From assembly GCA_015345905.1 (NCBI GenBank), contig JADDTR010000005.1, forward strand, positions 1 to 64,000: 64,000 nt of DNA, written 5' to 3'. The notes beneath the pieces were generated by a model that ran no database searches, was not told the DNA's origin, and saw only the letters and a program-made list of their open reading frames with translations. Source of the DNA: Aotearoamyces nothofagi. Taxonomy: Eukaryota; Ascomycota; Leotiomycetes; Leotiales; Tympanidaceae. This document shows positions 20,797-33,600 of the stretch, in pieces. Position 1 is the stretch's first letter, and every line of letters starts with the position of its first letter. Position numbers and translations under genes: made by a program.

Positions 20797-23700
20797 TCAA
20801 ACAGTAACCGGCGCCGAAAGAGTATAAGTAACCGCGCTGCCACTTAACGCCGTCCACTTCGTCAACGGATCAGTTCCGAGCTGCTCGTCGGTAAAGGAGC
20901 CAGACGTAGTGGAGGCAGTTCCAGGAAACGTGACTGGGATTGGAACGGAGCATGTATTTGAATTTGCTGTCACTGTAACACTGGTGATAGTTGAGCCATC
21001 GTTGGATAGAGCCCATGAGAGCTTTGGTGAGCAAAGGCTAGAAAGAACCTCGTTAGTATAGACTCTACTGGATGATGTTCGTCTTGCTAGCTGCACAAGG
21101 GTGTAGACTTACTCTTGGGCCATGCGGTTTTGGAACTGTATAGCTAGATTATCGTGCTGAATGCCTACGATTGGCCATGTAGTACTGTGCGATATTTGTC
21201 AGAAACCGCTGGAGTAGGCAGTTGAGGATCAAGGTTTCAAAAAACTTACAGTCTTGTCATCTCTTGAAGGACGGTTTCGACGAAGATCTGGAGTAGAGAT
21301 AGTTGTCCCGTCTGAGTTCCCACTGTGAACGTAGCCGTGTCACCTTGCCTCATGTTCGCTTGATGGAACATGAACCTAGTTGAAATCAGTCACTGATGTG
21401 TATAAATTGATTGAACTATGGCTAATACTTACGAATCATGATGTAGGGCAAGGAGGTTGCGGCTGTAGGTCGATTGCGAAAAGCTGAGTAGAGAGTTGAA
21501 ATCACCCGACCCCCCTGCATACGCTATCCATTCGGCGGTAGTACAAGCCGCACTGTCGCAATCGAAATATATTGGCAAAGCTTTGCAAAAAAGTTAGTGA
21601 ATGGAGACTAAAAGCTTGATTGCTGTCATAGTTCAAATGGCGATGACTTACCCCACCGCGGCATGATTGTTAGTCCTGCGTAGCCATTCGCGGCAACAGT
21701 GCTAATTAATGGCCAGTGCTCGTCCACCTATACTAGGTGTTAGTAAAAGTCTCCTGGAACAAATGATAGAGGACAAACCGTAGAGAGCAATAAAGGTCTG
21801 CTATCATCTCCCACAACGTGTTGAATCCCGTTATCTAGGAAAGCTTGGATAGCGTCGCCGTTATGAAGCCCAGTGATTGCCGGCGGGATCAACCCGTTGC
21901 TAGAGAATTTACCAGCAGAGATACCAGTCTGTTTTAACCAGGCGACATTAAACGTGAGCTCCTTATTGACATCGGAATATGTTGCGTTGTTCAAATTCTC
22001 ATGTGTAAATGTATGCGAAATATGATAGTACGCATCACGGTTCGCTGGAACCATAAACCAGGATGCTAGAGTGTCCACTTGTGTACACGCCAGACTCCAA
22101 GCATAGGAAGATGGTGTGGTAGGCCAGAGGCTAGTGCCAGTTCCGGGGACCTTTTGAAACTCCAGTGGAGGAGCCGATGGGCTGTTATAGATAATCCGAC
22201 TAGGTGGATTGCATAATCCCGTAGTATCATTATTTATAGCCCATTCGATATTGCCGTTGCCGTTGTGGCCAATCTCTACCACATAGGAGGAGCCAGTAGG
22301 GAGTCGAGAATTCAAGTTAGTTTGCCAAGAAGCATGAGCTGACAAGTCTGCGGGTCGAGCTCTAAATGTTCCACCGGAATAGAGAGTCGTTGCTAAATGC
22401 ATATCGTCTACCTGGGTGCTGAAATATATGCGGCGCCGGCCAACAACTACGTAAATTAATTAGAATTGTGACGGAACAATAGGGTGGAATTAATTGGAAG
22501 GTCAACTTACAAAGTCCCCGCGTCATCCAATGGATATGGGCATGCATTAGAACGTTGGATGTTTCAGACCATGATGTAGCAAAGCTGGTGAACCATACTA
22601 ATTGCTGGCGCTTCCCAAACGTATTGATAACAGCTGCGGTGGAGGTTCCAGTGGACTGGCGCTTTGACACTGTGCTAGTGGCGCCAAATTGAGCTATCTC
22701 TTTGGCAATAGTTGAATCGGTGATTGTAGCTGTGTAATGGTATAAACCCTGAGTGCTCATGCCAGCTCCCCTAAGATATGGTCAGTACGGGCTTGTAGAA
22801 TTGTGAATTTCATATCCTTACACTACAAGGTTTGCAGTAGGAAAATCTGATGAATCGGTGATGCTAATGAGTTGTTCAACACCGTCATCGCAGCAGCCAG
22901 AGGTAGCGGTGACACCTGATCTTCATGTTAGAAAGATTCTCAACTAAGCCTAGCGAAGACACCACTTACCAAAATCAGAATCAGGATAGACATCCATTCT
23001 AACCATTCGGACACCAAATGCAGTCTGATAATTGAAAAGCTGTTGCCACTGATCGTCCGTGATAGCGCTGGCATAGCCACTGGAGTAGTCGTAAGATACT
23101 TCGCTCAAGGTAATGATACCGCCATAGTTTCCAGCGGTAGCAGAGGAGTTGAGAATTGGCAGGGTGATTCCAGTTGATGGTACTGTGACAAGCTGGTATG
23201 GGATGCCATATCCATCAAGACCCGACGTTGCTGAGTATCCTGCTGTTGAATCTGTTGCAAAAACAAGGATTGTGCTTGCTACATTGATTCCTGAAGCCGA
23301 CGCCGGAGCTGAACTTGATTTTGACGATGTAGCCGATGTACGAGTCGATGATGTCAAGCTTGACGACTTAGTTGACGATTTAGTTGATGAGGTGGAAGTT
23401 TTTGTTGATGATTTCGATGAGGTAGTTGATGACTTAGTAGACGAAGAAGACTTTGATGATGAAGTTGATGTTTTAGTAGACGACGTAGTTGACGACTTGG
23501 ACGAAGAACTCGATGTTTTGGTAGATGATTTTGACGACGAGCTTGATGTTTTGGTAAATGAACTCGATGATGTTGAGCTCAATGACGATGAACTCGATGA
23601 AGTTGAGATTGATAAAATCGAGCTAGATAAAGTTGAACTTGGGAAACTCGATGACGATACTGAGAGGAATGCTGCACTGTCAACATCCGCACATTCACAA

Positions 23701-23798
23701 GAACATGTTGCATTTGTATACGTATATGCTGCAGTCAGAACCGTTAACAAAGACCACAGTATGATGAGCTGCCCTACAAAGAGCGAAGAACGAGACAT
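20797..23798 (-). CDS. agd3: Agd3-like galactosaminogalactan deacetylase (CE18)
   Basis: Nine exons: 23798-22970, 22915-22822, 22770-22511, 22446-21779, 21727-21652, 21580-21433, 21375-21250, 21184-21113 and 21037-20797. All junctions have GT..AG ends and keep frame, giving 837 aa. A signal peptide (1-24) leads a Ser/Thr-rich stalk (about 45-165). After splicing, residues 404-412 read STQVDDMHL and residues 539-543 HTFTH; these match the Asp-Asp and HxxxH metal and catalytic positions of Aspergillus Agd3, founder of carbohydrate esterase family CE18. Length is close to the roughly 800 aa of that family. Role: secreted partial deacetylation of GalNAc in galactosaminogalactan, making the polymer cationic and adhesive. 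The neighbouring sph3-like and gtb3-like genes support this strongly. Confidence 0.9.
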
Positions 23799-25096
23799 AT
23801 TGAGATTCCAGACCGATATAAGAAAATTATGGGTAGAGTTGGAATCAGTAAGGACCTCTAATCGCTGGTAATGTACGTGAAGGAACTCCTAGGCCGGCTA
23901 TCTTATATACAGTAGAGCTATAGAAATGGCATTCTAACGGCCATGCCGTTAACATTAGGGAGGCCGCCCCAGTGACAATGCCCTACCTAGTATAGAGGTC
24001 TTCTGGTTCCGAATACCATGTAGTTTCTAAAGACCCCGGAAACAGAAGATGGATCGGTCTTCTCCGAGCCCAAATGCTTAGCTCGATGTTGTATCTACTA
24101 TAATCTATCATCAAAGGAACACCAATCGCAGCATTTCAACGTCGGTCAATCAGGGATCCGATGAGGTGAACCATTCTGTCAAAGCCAAATTAAGCTTAAA
24201 TACTTATAGGTCTAAACTAGAAGTGATGCATCGAGAACTGGTAAGGGTTAAGGTTTAGAGGGCGTAGAGTTTGGGGTTTTTAGTAGGTTCATTATAGTCG
24301 ATGTTGTATATCTTGCTCCGGATCCGGCATTAGCGTTCATAGGGGACCGCCCAGACCCTCAACTTACAACTTAGTGCTGCTGCCTTATGATTTATTTGCG
24401 CACCCACTATATAAAGATATATAAACAGGGAAGTTTGTCTATTTTGAAGCTACGTGAAAGATTCCTATTTTGGGACTTTATGACGCTAACATTCGGGTCG
24501 GTGTCTGAATATCATGGGGGTCGCTCTGGGGTCGCTGGAGTCCCCGGAACCTATCTACCCTAGTTCGTATTTCGCCACCTCAAGTTAACGGCCTGGATTA
24601 TTCGATGTTGGCATCAGATATACTGCAATTCCTGGAATGTAAATGGGCTGTTCAAGACGCCGAGCCATCAGGAGGAAAATGGTTGATCCGGCTTCGTAGA
24701 AAGATATCTAATTGTATTATTTGTAGGCTGGCATGCCCTGGTTTACCCTCTATGGGATATTTCTGCTTCCATAGCCTCGCGTCGGACGCCCGTTAAACAG
24801 TATTTGGAGTTGGGACTCTTCCTGTTCGTTTTTAATAATGGCTTAAGCCATTCGAGATGCATTTCTAGAGGGAAGCACTAGCTGCGTTTATTCAAGACTA
24901 CATGTAGCCTTCGCTACTTATTATTAGACCTAGTCACCCACTGTCAGAACAGAGTTTAAAGACATGAATGCAGAATGCAGAGGACGATAGACCTAGAAAT
25001 TATATTACTTATGTATTCCTGGTGGTACCTTGATTAAATCATGCACTCGGCCTAAGACTTACCCATTTAGAGTTGAATACTCAGAAGCACCATCGA
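23799..25096. other. Intergenic between agd3-like and sph3-like genes
   Basis: Upstream DNA of the agd3-like gene and downstream DNA of the sph3-like gene, both on the minus strand. Short frames (such as 24605-24796) have no recognisable domain. The roughly 1.3 kb gap has no gene I can support. Confidence 0.5.
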
Positions 25097-26216
25097 TCAA
25101 GTCGGCATAGCATCCACGAAACTGTCCCAGTCCGATCCAAAGCTCTCATAGTAGTCTTCTTCTAAATTAGTAAGAAACAAGTATCCCGCATGGTGGCTCA
25201 TCGACGCGACTAGCGTTTTTAAACCTCCGTCACTCGTGCTGGCAGATACTGAATGTAGCAAATAGCTATAATGTGATCGATCTTCTGTAAGAGCTTCCAA
25301 TTCTGATTTTCCCGCTCGGTACTCTGAATATGATTGCTCGAAAACCACTGTAACGTCGGTGTTTGACTCGTTGAAGCCGCTGTCAGGTATTGTACCTGGG
25401 TTGTGAATTACCTAAATTACAGGGTAAGCGCATTGCTAATATTGTAACTCAAATACAACTTGATCAATCTTCTTGGGTAGAAAGAGAACGTTCCGTGAGC
25501 TATGCGTGAGGGACACCAAAAGTATCTGCTAGAGATATGAAATATTTATTTCCTTACCAGCCTGTTTGATAGCAGCCCCGACGCATTTTTGACTGCTAGA
25601 TCAATTGTCGTCATATACTCAGCCGCATCCGCCGTGTAGTCACTAACGACCTCATCAAAGAATATGCCATGCAGTGCCAGAGCTGTTGCGTTAATACTCG
25701 ATGAAGTATTTGTTGTACCCCAACCAGAATATATAGAGACATCCTCAAGAACTGAGTCGATGTCCCTGGCTGTATAATTGGTACGGACGTATCCTACTGT
25801 TTGTACATTAGAGTATGTATTGAGCTTCTCAATTTGAGTGATATATTCATCGTCCGGGTATGATGATGATCCTGGGCCATCGTTCGGATTCAATATTACG
25901 GTAAAGTTCAGGTCCGGATGAGCCTCCACTCTGATGGATTAATTAATCAGCATTGTTACTCTAAAGAAAATATCTTTCTTAGAATGGAAGATCTTGAGAC
26001 TCACGCAGTATAGAGAGGGTCATAACTAGTGCTATCGGGGTAGATGTACAACGGCAGAAGGACAGTGGATACGAGTCCCGTGTGATGAGATTTCCGAGGA
26101 AGTATAACGGCCAGTGGAACGACGATGACAACGACAACGACGACAATCACGGCCGTGATAGAAAGCCACTTGCATCGCTGAGATCTCCTGCGAAGCAATT
26201 GGTGGGGGGAGTTCAT
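25097..26216 (-). CDS. sph3: Sph3-like spherulin-4 glycoside hydrolase (GH135)
   Basis: Three exons, 26216-26005, 25930-25558 and 25411-25097, give 299 aa; introns are 74 bp (GTGAGT) and 146 bp (GTAAGG), both phase-consistent. The protein has a short basic cytoplasmic head, a transmembrane helix (about 18-39), then a TIM-barrel domain starting VLLPLYIYPDS. FTVILNPNDGPG (about 80-91) and HGIFFDE (158-164) are spherulin-4/GH135 hallmarks; the D163-E164 pair corresponds to the acidic pair needed in Aspergillus Sph3. VIHNPGT near residue 196 is also conserved. Role: extracellular-facing hydrolase of galactosaminogalactan, required for its synthesis in Aspergillus. The second intron is long for this window, so a small extra exon cannot be excluded. 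Confidence 0.88.
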
Positions 26217-27648
26217 GGAGCTGCACGGTCGTGGAATCGCAACAACAGACTTGGTAGTTATTGATTAGTTAAACGTCCACCGTGAAAAGAGTCAGTGGTG
26301 ATTGAGAGATCAGAGATCAGAACCAAGGGCGATGCTCCTCTGCGGCTACGGATTACGTTAGTTAAGTCCCTCCACAATGCCGTTCCCGTATGGCTCTGGA
26401 CAAGGTTTGGTTCGGTATGTAGTTGTACCGTTGCATGTGCAGAAGTGCTCAGCAGTCGCTCTGCCACTACTGCTACAGCCGCGACGGCGACCATGGTTGA
26501 CATCACCAAGACAGCTGCAGCCGATTAAAAGGCATATATATGCTGTATACAGTATCTCAGAATATGGCTGCATTGGCTAATGGTGAGGTTTCCAGTCTGT
26601 GCTCTTTTAACTAGATGCGACGTCGTTCCAAATGCGACCGTTGCAGGCGAATCGAGGACCAACTGCGGTTGTTGGTAGTGTGTAAAGACAGAGTGGACAT
26701 GACTCGCCTATCTACCGCAACCACGTGCACCACGTGCCGTGTAAACATGTCGCGTGAACTCAAGGATACTTATCTACAAGTCGAATTAGAGGATAGAGGA
26801 TAGAGAATAGAGAATAGAGAATAGAGGGTAGAGGATAGAGAACAGAGGGTAGAGAATAGAGAATAGAGAGGTGCAATTGCTGTAATCGGATGTCTCGTGG
26901 GTTGCCTCGTGAATGTGCTGAATTGATATATCAACAAAGCACGCGACTAACCCGCCAAATAGCCACCCATTGCTTTACTACGGAACTGCCTCCATCCGAT
27001 GGTCGAGGAGAATCTAAGATTTGGCTCAAAGTCAATCTTGAGTCTCTATAATCTCATTAATCTCGATCAACTACAGGAAGGTCCAGCCCAGATCTATATC
27101 CGGCCTAGCGCAGAGACTCGGCCCTTACCATATGCATTCTTCCCATCCTACTATGCTGATTCCATATCGGCGAGTCCGCCTCTACTCTAATTGCGGGGAG
27201 ATATGACATTCTATAACAGCTGATTTTTGGACTACTGGAATGTCCACAATTGTTTCCAGTAAATCGTCTTAATAGTCCCAGTCATATGAGCACATCCACA
27301 TTGCACCTGTACTGGCAAGGTCAAATACATCCGATCCGGTCTTGCTATTATGTCAGCAAGAACGGCTGGCCGTCTTTTATTGTAGAAGCATCATTTATAT
27401 ACCTATATACCTTAGCACCTGTAGACTGAAGTGGCATCTCTGATCCTGGCGCCAGCAGACTCATATGTAGCTAGCTACTTGGCAGACGCGCCTGTTATCG
27501 CCTTGTCTTACCCTGTAGTGGACATACGCACCCTTCTATTGTTTGATTTCCAGCTTCAATACGTGGGGCTGTTCTGTTCATTATGTTGCCTCCTACAGCT
27601 ATTAAAAGGCCCGAGTATCTCGGGCTAGGAGCCGTTGGATGGCATACA
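26217..27648. promoter_or_regulatory. Divergent intergenic region, sph3-like and gtb3-like
   Basis: 1.4 kb between the start of the minus-strand sph3-like gene and the plus-strand gtb3-like gene; both could be controlled from here. Apart from the 7-8 bp microsatellite at about 26786-26870 no feature stands out, and no known factor site is recognised. Open frames in 26258-26580 are without domains. Confidence 0.4.
26786..26870. repeat. AGAATAG/AGGATAG microsatellite
   Basis: About eleven copies of a 7-8 bp purine-rich unit (variants of GAGAATA and GAGGATA) in tandem in the gap between the sph3-like and gtb3-like genes. Confidence 0.8.
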
Positions 27649-30600
27649 ATGGTTAACACCTGGTCAGAACAGGTGCGATTGATAAAGCCTTGCGTTTAAT
27701 TTGAATTGCCGGCTAATATGTGTTGATAATAAGGTCCTCGCTGCTATCTTGCTCACTAGTATAGTCTTAGGAGCAGGCTTTTTGTTCTCTATATTCTGCA
27801 GAAGAGCCTATAGGCGTTGGCAAGTATGTCTTCAAAATCACCCTCCTGAAGTCTTACCTGGAATATCATTGCTTACGTTGGAATTTATTTTTTTAGAGAC
27901 GCCATCACGCTGATGTGGTTCCGGCAGCCGTCTTCCGTTACCTGGATGATCTTAAAGCCAGTACTAAATATCTGGCTCCTCGAAATGTGCAGACGAAAAG
28001 CCCCCAGTCATTTGGGGTTTTCCTTGGGAGTTTCCAAAATCCACCAACTCCAGCAGAGGCTCGTATCCTGTCAAGGTGGGAAGTTTTGGTGGTGGACCCT
28101 CTCAAAGAAGGAGTCTTGGATGCAGTATCAACCCAATGCACCTCCTCACGTATACTTGCACGATTGAATATAGGGATGATTGTAGGATCTGAGTCCGGTT
28201 CCGGTACTGCCTATACAATACAGAGCCTGGGGAAAATAGCACAGACTCTCACATTATTCAAGCACGGACATGATACGCAGTCAAATTTTACCGGTGTAGT
28301 CTTGGTTGAGTGGCAAAGACATTTCCCGCCCATTATCTTGAATGAGTTGGTTAAATACGTGGATAATATCGGCCTTGATGTCTATCTAGAGATCTCTCCG
28401 CCTAATTTTCTTACTCTATCTGAATGCAAGGAAATCAGTCTTGAACTCTTTTCAGGCATTGTCTGTTGCAATGGGACCATCCTCCCCGACGGCGATAGGC
28501 GCAATTACTTTCAGATGACTGATATGAGACGATCGTTGAGAGCTTTTGCAAAACAGAGGACGAGTGACTCCATTGTCATGATGTGCGAGACTATCGATGA
28601 TACTGCCGAGGTGGACTATGCCGTTGTAAAGCGAAGCTACATTTGGTGCTTTTTCAATAGTGTCATCAGCTGGATTGGTCCTCAAGCTGCGTTGGTTGAT
28701 GCAGATATTGCGGGGCAGAAGACCGTTATTGGAGATCCCCTAGGAGCAATGATGTGGTTGAAAGAAGCAGAAGTTATAGAGACACACGACACTTGGCGGC
28801 TGAATAACAGGGTAAGGCCATTTCTTGTGGGTTGTAACTGCTCGTAAACTAACAACCTGCCACAGATCCTCAAAATTTCAAGTAGCAATCACGCTCTATA
28901 TGATACTCTGGATTCATTCGTACCCAACCTCACAGAAAAATTGTCCCTACTGCCGTATAAAGAGGAACGCCAAATAGAAAGCCGATCGACCGTAGCCGAT
29001 GACTTTGACTGGCAGTCGCGAAATCATCGCTCGCCGACCGACCCCTTCTCATTCTCCTCTCATAACCAGGATTATACTGGATTAGGGTGCTTCCAACTCG
29101 GAGTCGACGCCTCATCGGAAGATTTTGAACACCTTGTCGAAATGCAAGGCCGTCTCAAAGACCTCAACTTACTAGATCGCGTCAAGTCGGAGGAGCTTCG
29201 GCGCATTGGCAAGCAGTTGAATGATGCGTACAACGAACAGGGGTCCTGGGAAAGAAGTTCTGTCGAAGCCGGAGTAATCAAGGACTTGATTACCCTTCTC
29301 AGCACCAGCCAAGATGATGACAAAGGGTACCTCAGCGTCTATGTCGGTTTACATACCGGATTCCACAGTACTTTAAATTATCAATTCTGGGGGCTTTACG
29401 ATGTTGATCATAGTTCAGGCACCATGTGTATTTATATTTCGGCAAAAACGCAGGACCGTGTCGGCACAATATTTCATACTTTCCTATCTAGCAGGGGGCT
29501 TCCCCGGTCTCAGTGCTTCTTGGCTGAGGCGGCTCTGTCCAAGCTCACTGGCCGTTCGACAGATGTTTGGGAACTGCCTTCGAGGCTCGTGCAGGACATC
29601 GAGCAACTCACTCCAACAGAGGCAATTTTGTTTGTGCAGCGGCTCGCACTCTCGAGGACTGAAGAGTGCTCAGTTCTTTCAGCAAAGGTACAGGATTGTT
29701 GCGAGTACCAGCTACTAGAGGTTCCGTCGCTGGCACAGCTCAGGGCCATGAATGCAACTGCTTACCTCCGTAATGAAATCTCTGTTCAGGATCTGGTATC
29801 CTCTCGCCTGGCTTGGTATCGAGAACGGGACTGTCAATCCCCCGATCTCTCAACAGCCATCTCCCTATTCTCAGAAATCGGAACTCGTGTACAAGATATC
29901 CTTATGCAAGGGCAAACTCAGATTCTTTCCCAACTTCAGCTGGTCCTCGAAGCGGTTCTAAAGAAAGGCGAAATCGATGCTAGTGCAGACCTCTTCGCTA
30001 TGTCGGTTTTCTGCGCATTCCGGAAACTTGCATTCAACGAGGTCTATTTGGAGGTCCTCGATCGCAATCCTCTTCCGAACGAGCATTCAGACCAAGCAGC
30101 TTGTTTCGCAGAGATGTTTGCCCTAGGCTCACGCTGCGAGAATTATTTTGACATGACTCCTGATATCCTGGGTACTATTCTTGCCAAAAAATACCACTCT
30201 TATTATAAGGTAAACCAAGCACCAATGCGAGATGATCGTTCAACGGAGCTCCCTACTGCATATGCGTCTAAGCTTATTGACTTGGACCCAGAGGCTGCGC
30301 TGTTAGACTTATCAGTGGGCTATCAAATCACCTTCCTAGGGATTTTTGCCGTACCAGCTCTTGTTGATATTCTCTTGCTTACCACCATTGGCCGAGGTCT
30401 CTATCTCACATCCTATATGAGTCCAGACGAAAAGTTCATGGCCACCACAGCTCTCATGGTATCCCTTTTGCTCTGTGGTGCATTCGGGACATGGCTAAGC
30501 TCTGGAGGCAACTACTACATTCATTCTATGGCTTTTCCTGCGATGAACATGTTTGTGCTTACTAGGTTGACAGCTGGATTGGCCGTTTCCCTGGGTGGTG

Positions 30601-33600
30601 GCCTAGTGGCTTTCATTGTAGTCGGTTTTTTGAAGGGATGGTATTCTGCGCTGATATTCTTCGTGTATCTGTTTATCCTCACTTCATACCTTACATTGCT
30701 TGCGGCTCTCGCAATTTACCAGATGCCAGGGTTCAGATTTCTATCTGTGAGTACAACTCAACTCTTCTAAAGATTAAATTGCTAATCTGCAATCGCACTC
30801 ATCAGGGAAGAGCAGTGTTAGTGACCTGTTTACCAATTCTCCCCTTATCACCAATTATCACGTTATGGGTCGGGCATGATATTGTCGTCTATCTGAGCAT
30901 CTTGTCCGGTTTCCTACTTTCGCTTCTATTCGGACTCCGCGGCGTTATGTCTAGGTGGGCTACTTGGTATCAGAAAGTACCTTGCGTTACAGATAGTGAT
31001 GTGGTGAACTGGTATATCGCGACAAAAATACCAAGCCCATCAGATTCAAATCCCTCAGATAGTTCTGTAGACCTTGGCACGACACCACTCCCACGAAGGA
31101 CTCTACTAGCGGACGTTCTCAAGGAGCGAAACCGCCATTTCTGGACCAAGACTACAACTGACCAAGTTGTTTTGCGCTTGGCAAATGGATACGAAACTAC
31201 AATGTTTCTAATGGATTGGTACTGCAAATATTCCCGAACCAAAATGCCGTACGCATATAGCCCGACGTGGAATCTTCAGTGCAAGGCGGCTGTCGAAACA
31301 CTGAAAGACATACAGAAAGGCCTCAAGCTCCACAACTCATTTGTCCATTGGCGTCATGCTAGTGATGAGGTGTGGTGTGGCATTCTGTACTTCGTTATTG
31401 CTCTGTTGGATAAGTGGGTAGCGCTGCTCTCTGGTGGTTCCCTACTAGGTCTGTCGGATGCTAGCAGCATGGAATTTCGTCTGCCAGTGGGTTTCGGATT
31501 GGCTTATTATCTCATCGGTGCAGTTTTTCTCGATGGAATATCGCAGCCTCTATGGCAACTAGCCAAGAGACACCTTCCTCAGCCGATCAGTTCTTTGAAA
31601 TCTCTTCAGCAAATCGCCATAAATGACGCCAGAGCAAAACGAGAACTTTACTGGAGGTCCCTCTTTAAGTTCTTCTTCATACACATATGGGGCCTGTCCG
31701 TCACTTCAGTACTTATGTGGGTATTCGAAGACTCAGCAAGGGCTGTCGTTATGTACATTTCTTATATCGGCGCCTACACCGGCCTTCTCTTTTATCAATA
31801 CAACAGAATATTCACAGGACCAGCCGCCTTTAAGAATCTCCTTGTTGCCGCCATTTTAGGTCTGGTTGCCGGTCTTGTCATGGCCCGTCATTTGCCAAAT
31901 TTTTCATATAAAGGTGTCATTGCTCTAGCCATTGGAACGTGGACGGCTGCTCTGCTCTCTATGTGGACCTCTAGAATAGGGATACCCTCTTTCAAAGACG
32001 ATATAGATATTAAGGCCATTGAGACGACGCCAATATTTCATTCTGGTGGCACTGTTCTACCACATCATCAATTATCGCAGACAACTCTGTCAGATATATA
32101 CGGTTCTACAAGTGTGATTCCGGCAGAATATTGCTATAAGCTTGATCCATTGCAGCATCCTGGCATCGAAGTCATGGATGTGTTGTTGTCTCGAAAGCAT
32201 CGCGAGGATTCCAAGGTTATGCAATCTGCATTTGGGTCAGACGGCCATTTGATAGACCAAACTGCGAAGTTCTGGAAAGATGGTGATACAATAGTAGAGT
32301 TGGTGCCAATGCACCATCTTCTCCAACAGAAGGAGATGATGAGATCCATTAGTAGGATCATAGGTGACCAATTGCACATATTTGTGTTTATAGGTCCTGA
32401 CCTTGTGTCCAACGAATGGAACACGGACGTCAGCCGGAACTGCAAAGTGTGAGTCGAATATATCTCTGACAATTAAAAGTAAAAATTTGTATGCTAACGG
32501 TGCTCATTTACTAGTGCCGCGGAAGCCATCATTCAGGCTACTGCTGAATGCAGATTTGGTCTCTCACACGACCACTCTGTGTTGGCAGAACTTCTTTCTG
32601 TGGTTGATAGTGGTGATAGGGAGATTTGCATTCCAGAGGGTGTCAAGCGACAGCTCGAGACATCCTCTATTGAGCGTACGAAGACTATCGAAGGTGGGGA
32701 TAAGTTACTGCTTCGCTATCTCCTCCTCGATCTAGATTGTGACATAAGTTGGGATAGTTTGCCGTTGACCATGAGGTCATTTCTCCTCAAACGATGCTAT
32801 GGAAAGTCCTGCCAGATTTCTACTGACCAGCTCAGTTGGATTAGCTCACGCTTCTGTGCAGACGATCCCACTCGTGTCAAGGAGTATATTGCTCGATGCG
32901 ATCTTGGTGTAGCATTGACGTATTCCGTCGCTTCTTTTGCAGAAGCACTAGAGGTAGACCCACAGCAAGGAAGCCATACAGAACCCCCAGAGACAGCCTA
33001 CGAAAGATGCATCGGTTATCCTCTTTCCTCAGACATTGAAAATTTGGACAAAGGGGTATTCAAGATTCTCGTGCATTCCATCTCTCGGCTCTATCATTCA
33101 CTGAGATTATGGACCAAATTTGGTATTCTCTCTCTTGTCGCTGACCCGGAATATCAGAGGGAGCTTGACTACATACTTTTAGGGAAACCTTGGATCATTC
33201 ATTGGCCTGTGACTATCTTTCTCGACGGGATCTGGAAGTTCTGCAAAACATTGCAGCGAATAATGCTTCCATTTTTTCTGGTACTCCCACACTATTCTTT
33301 CAAATCCATATGGTATTACTAACACATCTCGCTTCTAGTTTTATAACTCTCAACATATTTCCGCACTATACACTAATATGAAAGGCAGGAAGACTGTCAT
33401 AGAAAAACATAGGGTTACTGTTGAAGGTCCTAGCGGCCAATCAACATCCTTTGTCACAGCCCACGCTGACGGTAGCTACGAACTCCACCAATATTCGGGG
33501 AAGCACGACAGCAAGCCAACGGAAAATAAATCCCTTATGGCCATCAGTACATATTCCAGCAAGTTAAAGCTGCATAGAAGGGAGGAGTACGCTAAGCAGA

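Noticed and set aside
23149-23871. A 240-codon plus-strand frame rich in Asp and Val
   Set aside because: It is the antisense of the Ser/Thr-rich stalk of the agd3-like gene; TCN/ACN codons read as GA/GT codons on the other strand.
26615-26803. Short frame with CDRC and CTTC motifs upstream of the gtb3-like gene
   Set aside because: Looked like a fragment of a Zn2Cys6 domain but the spacing of cysteines does not fit and the frame runs into the microsatellite.
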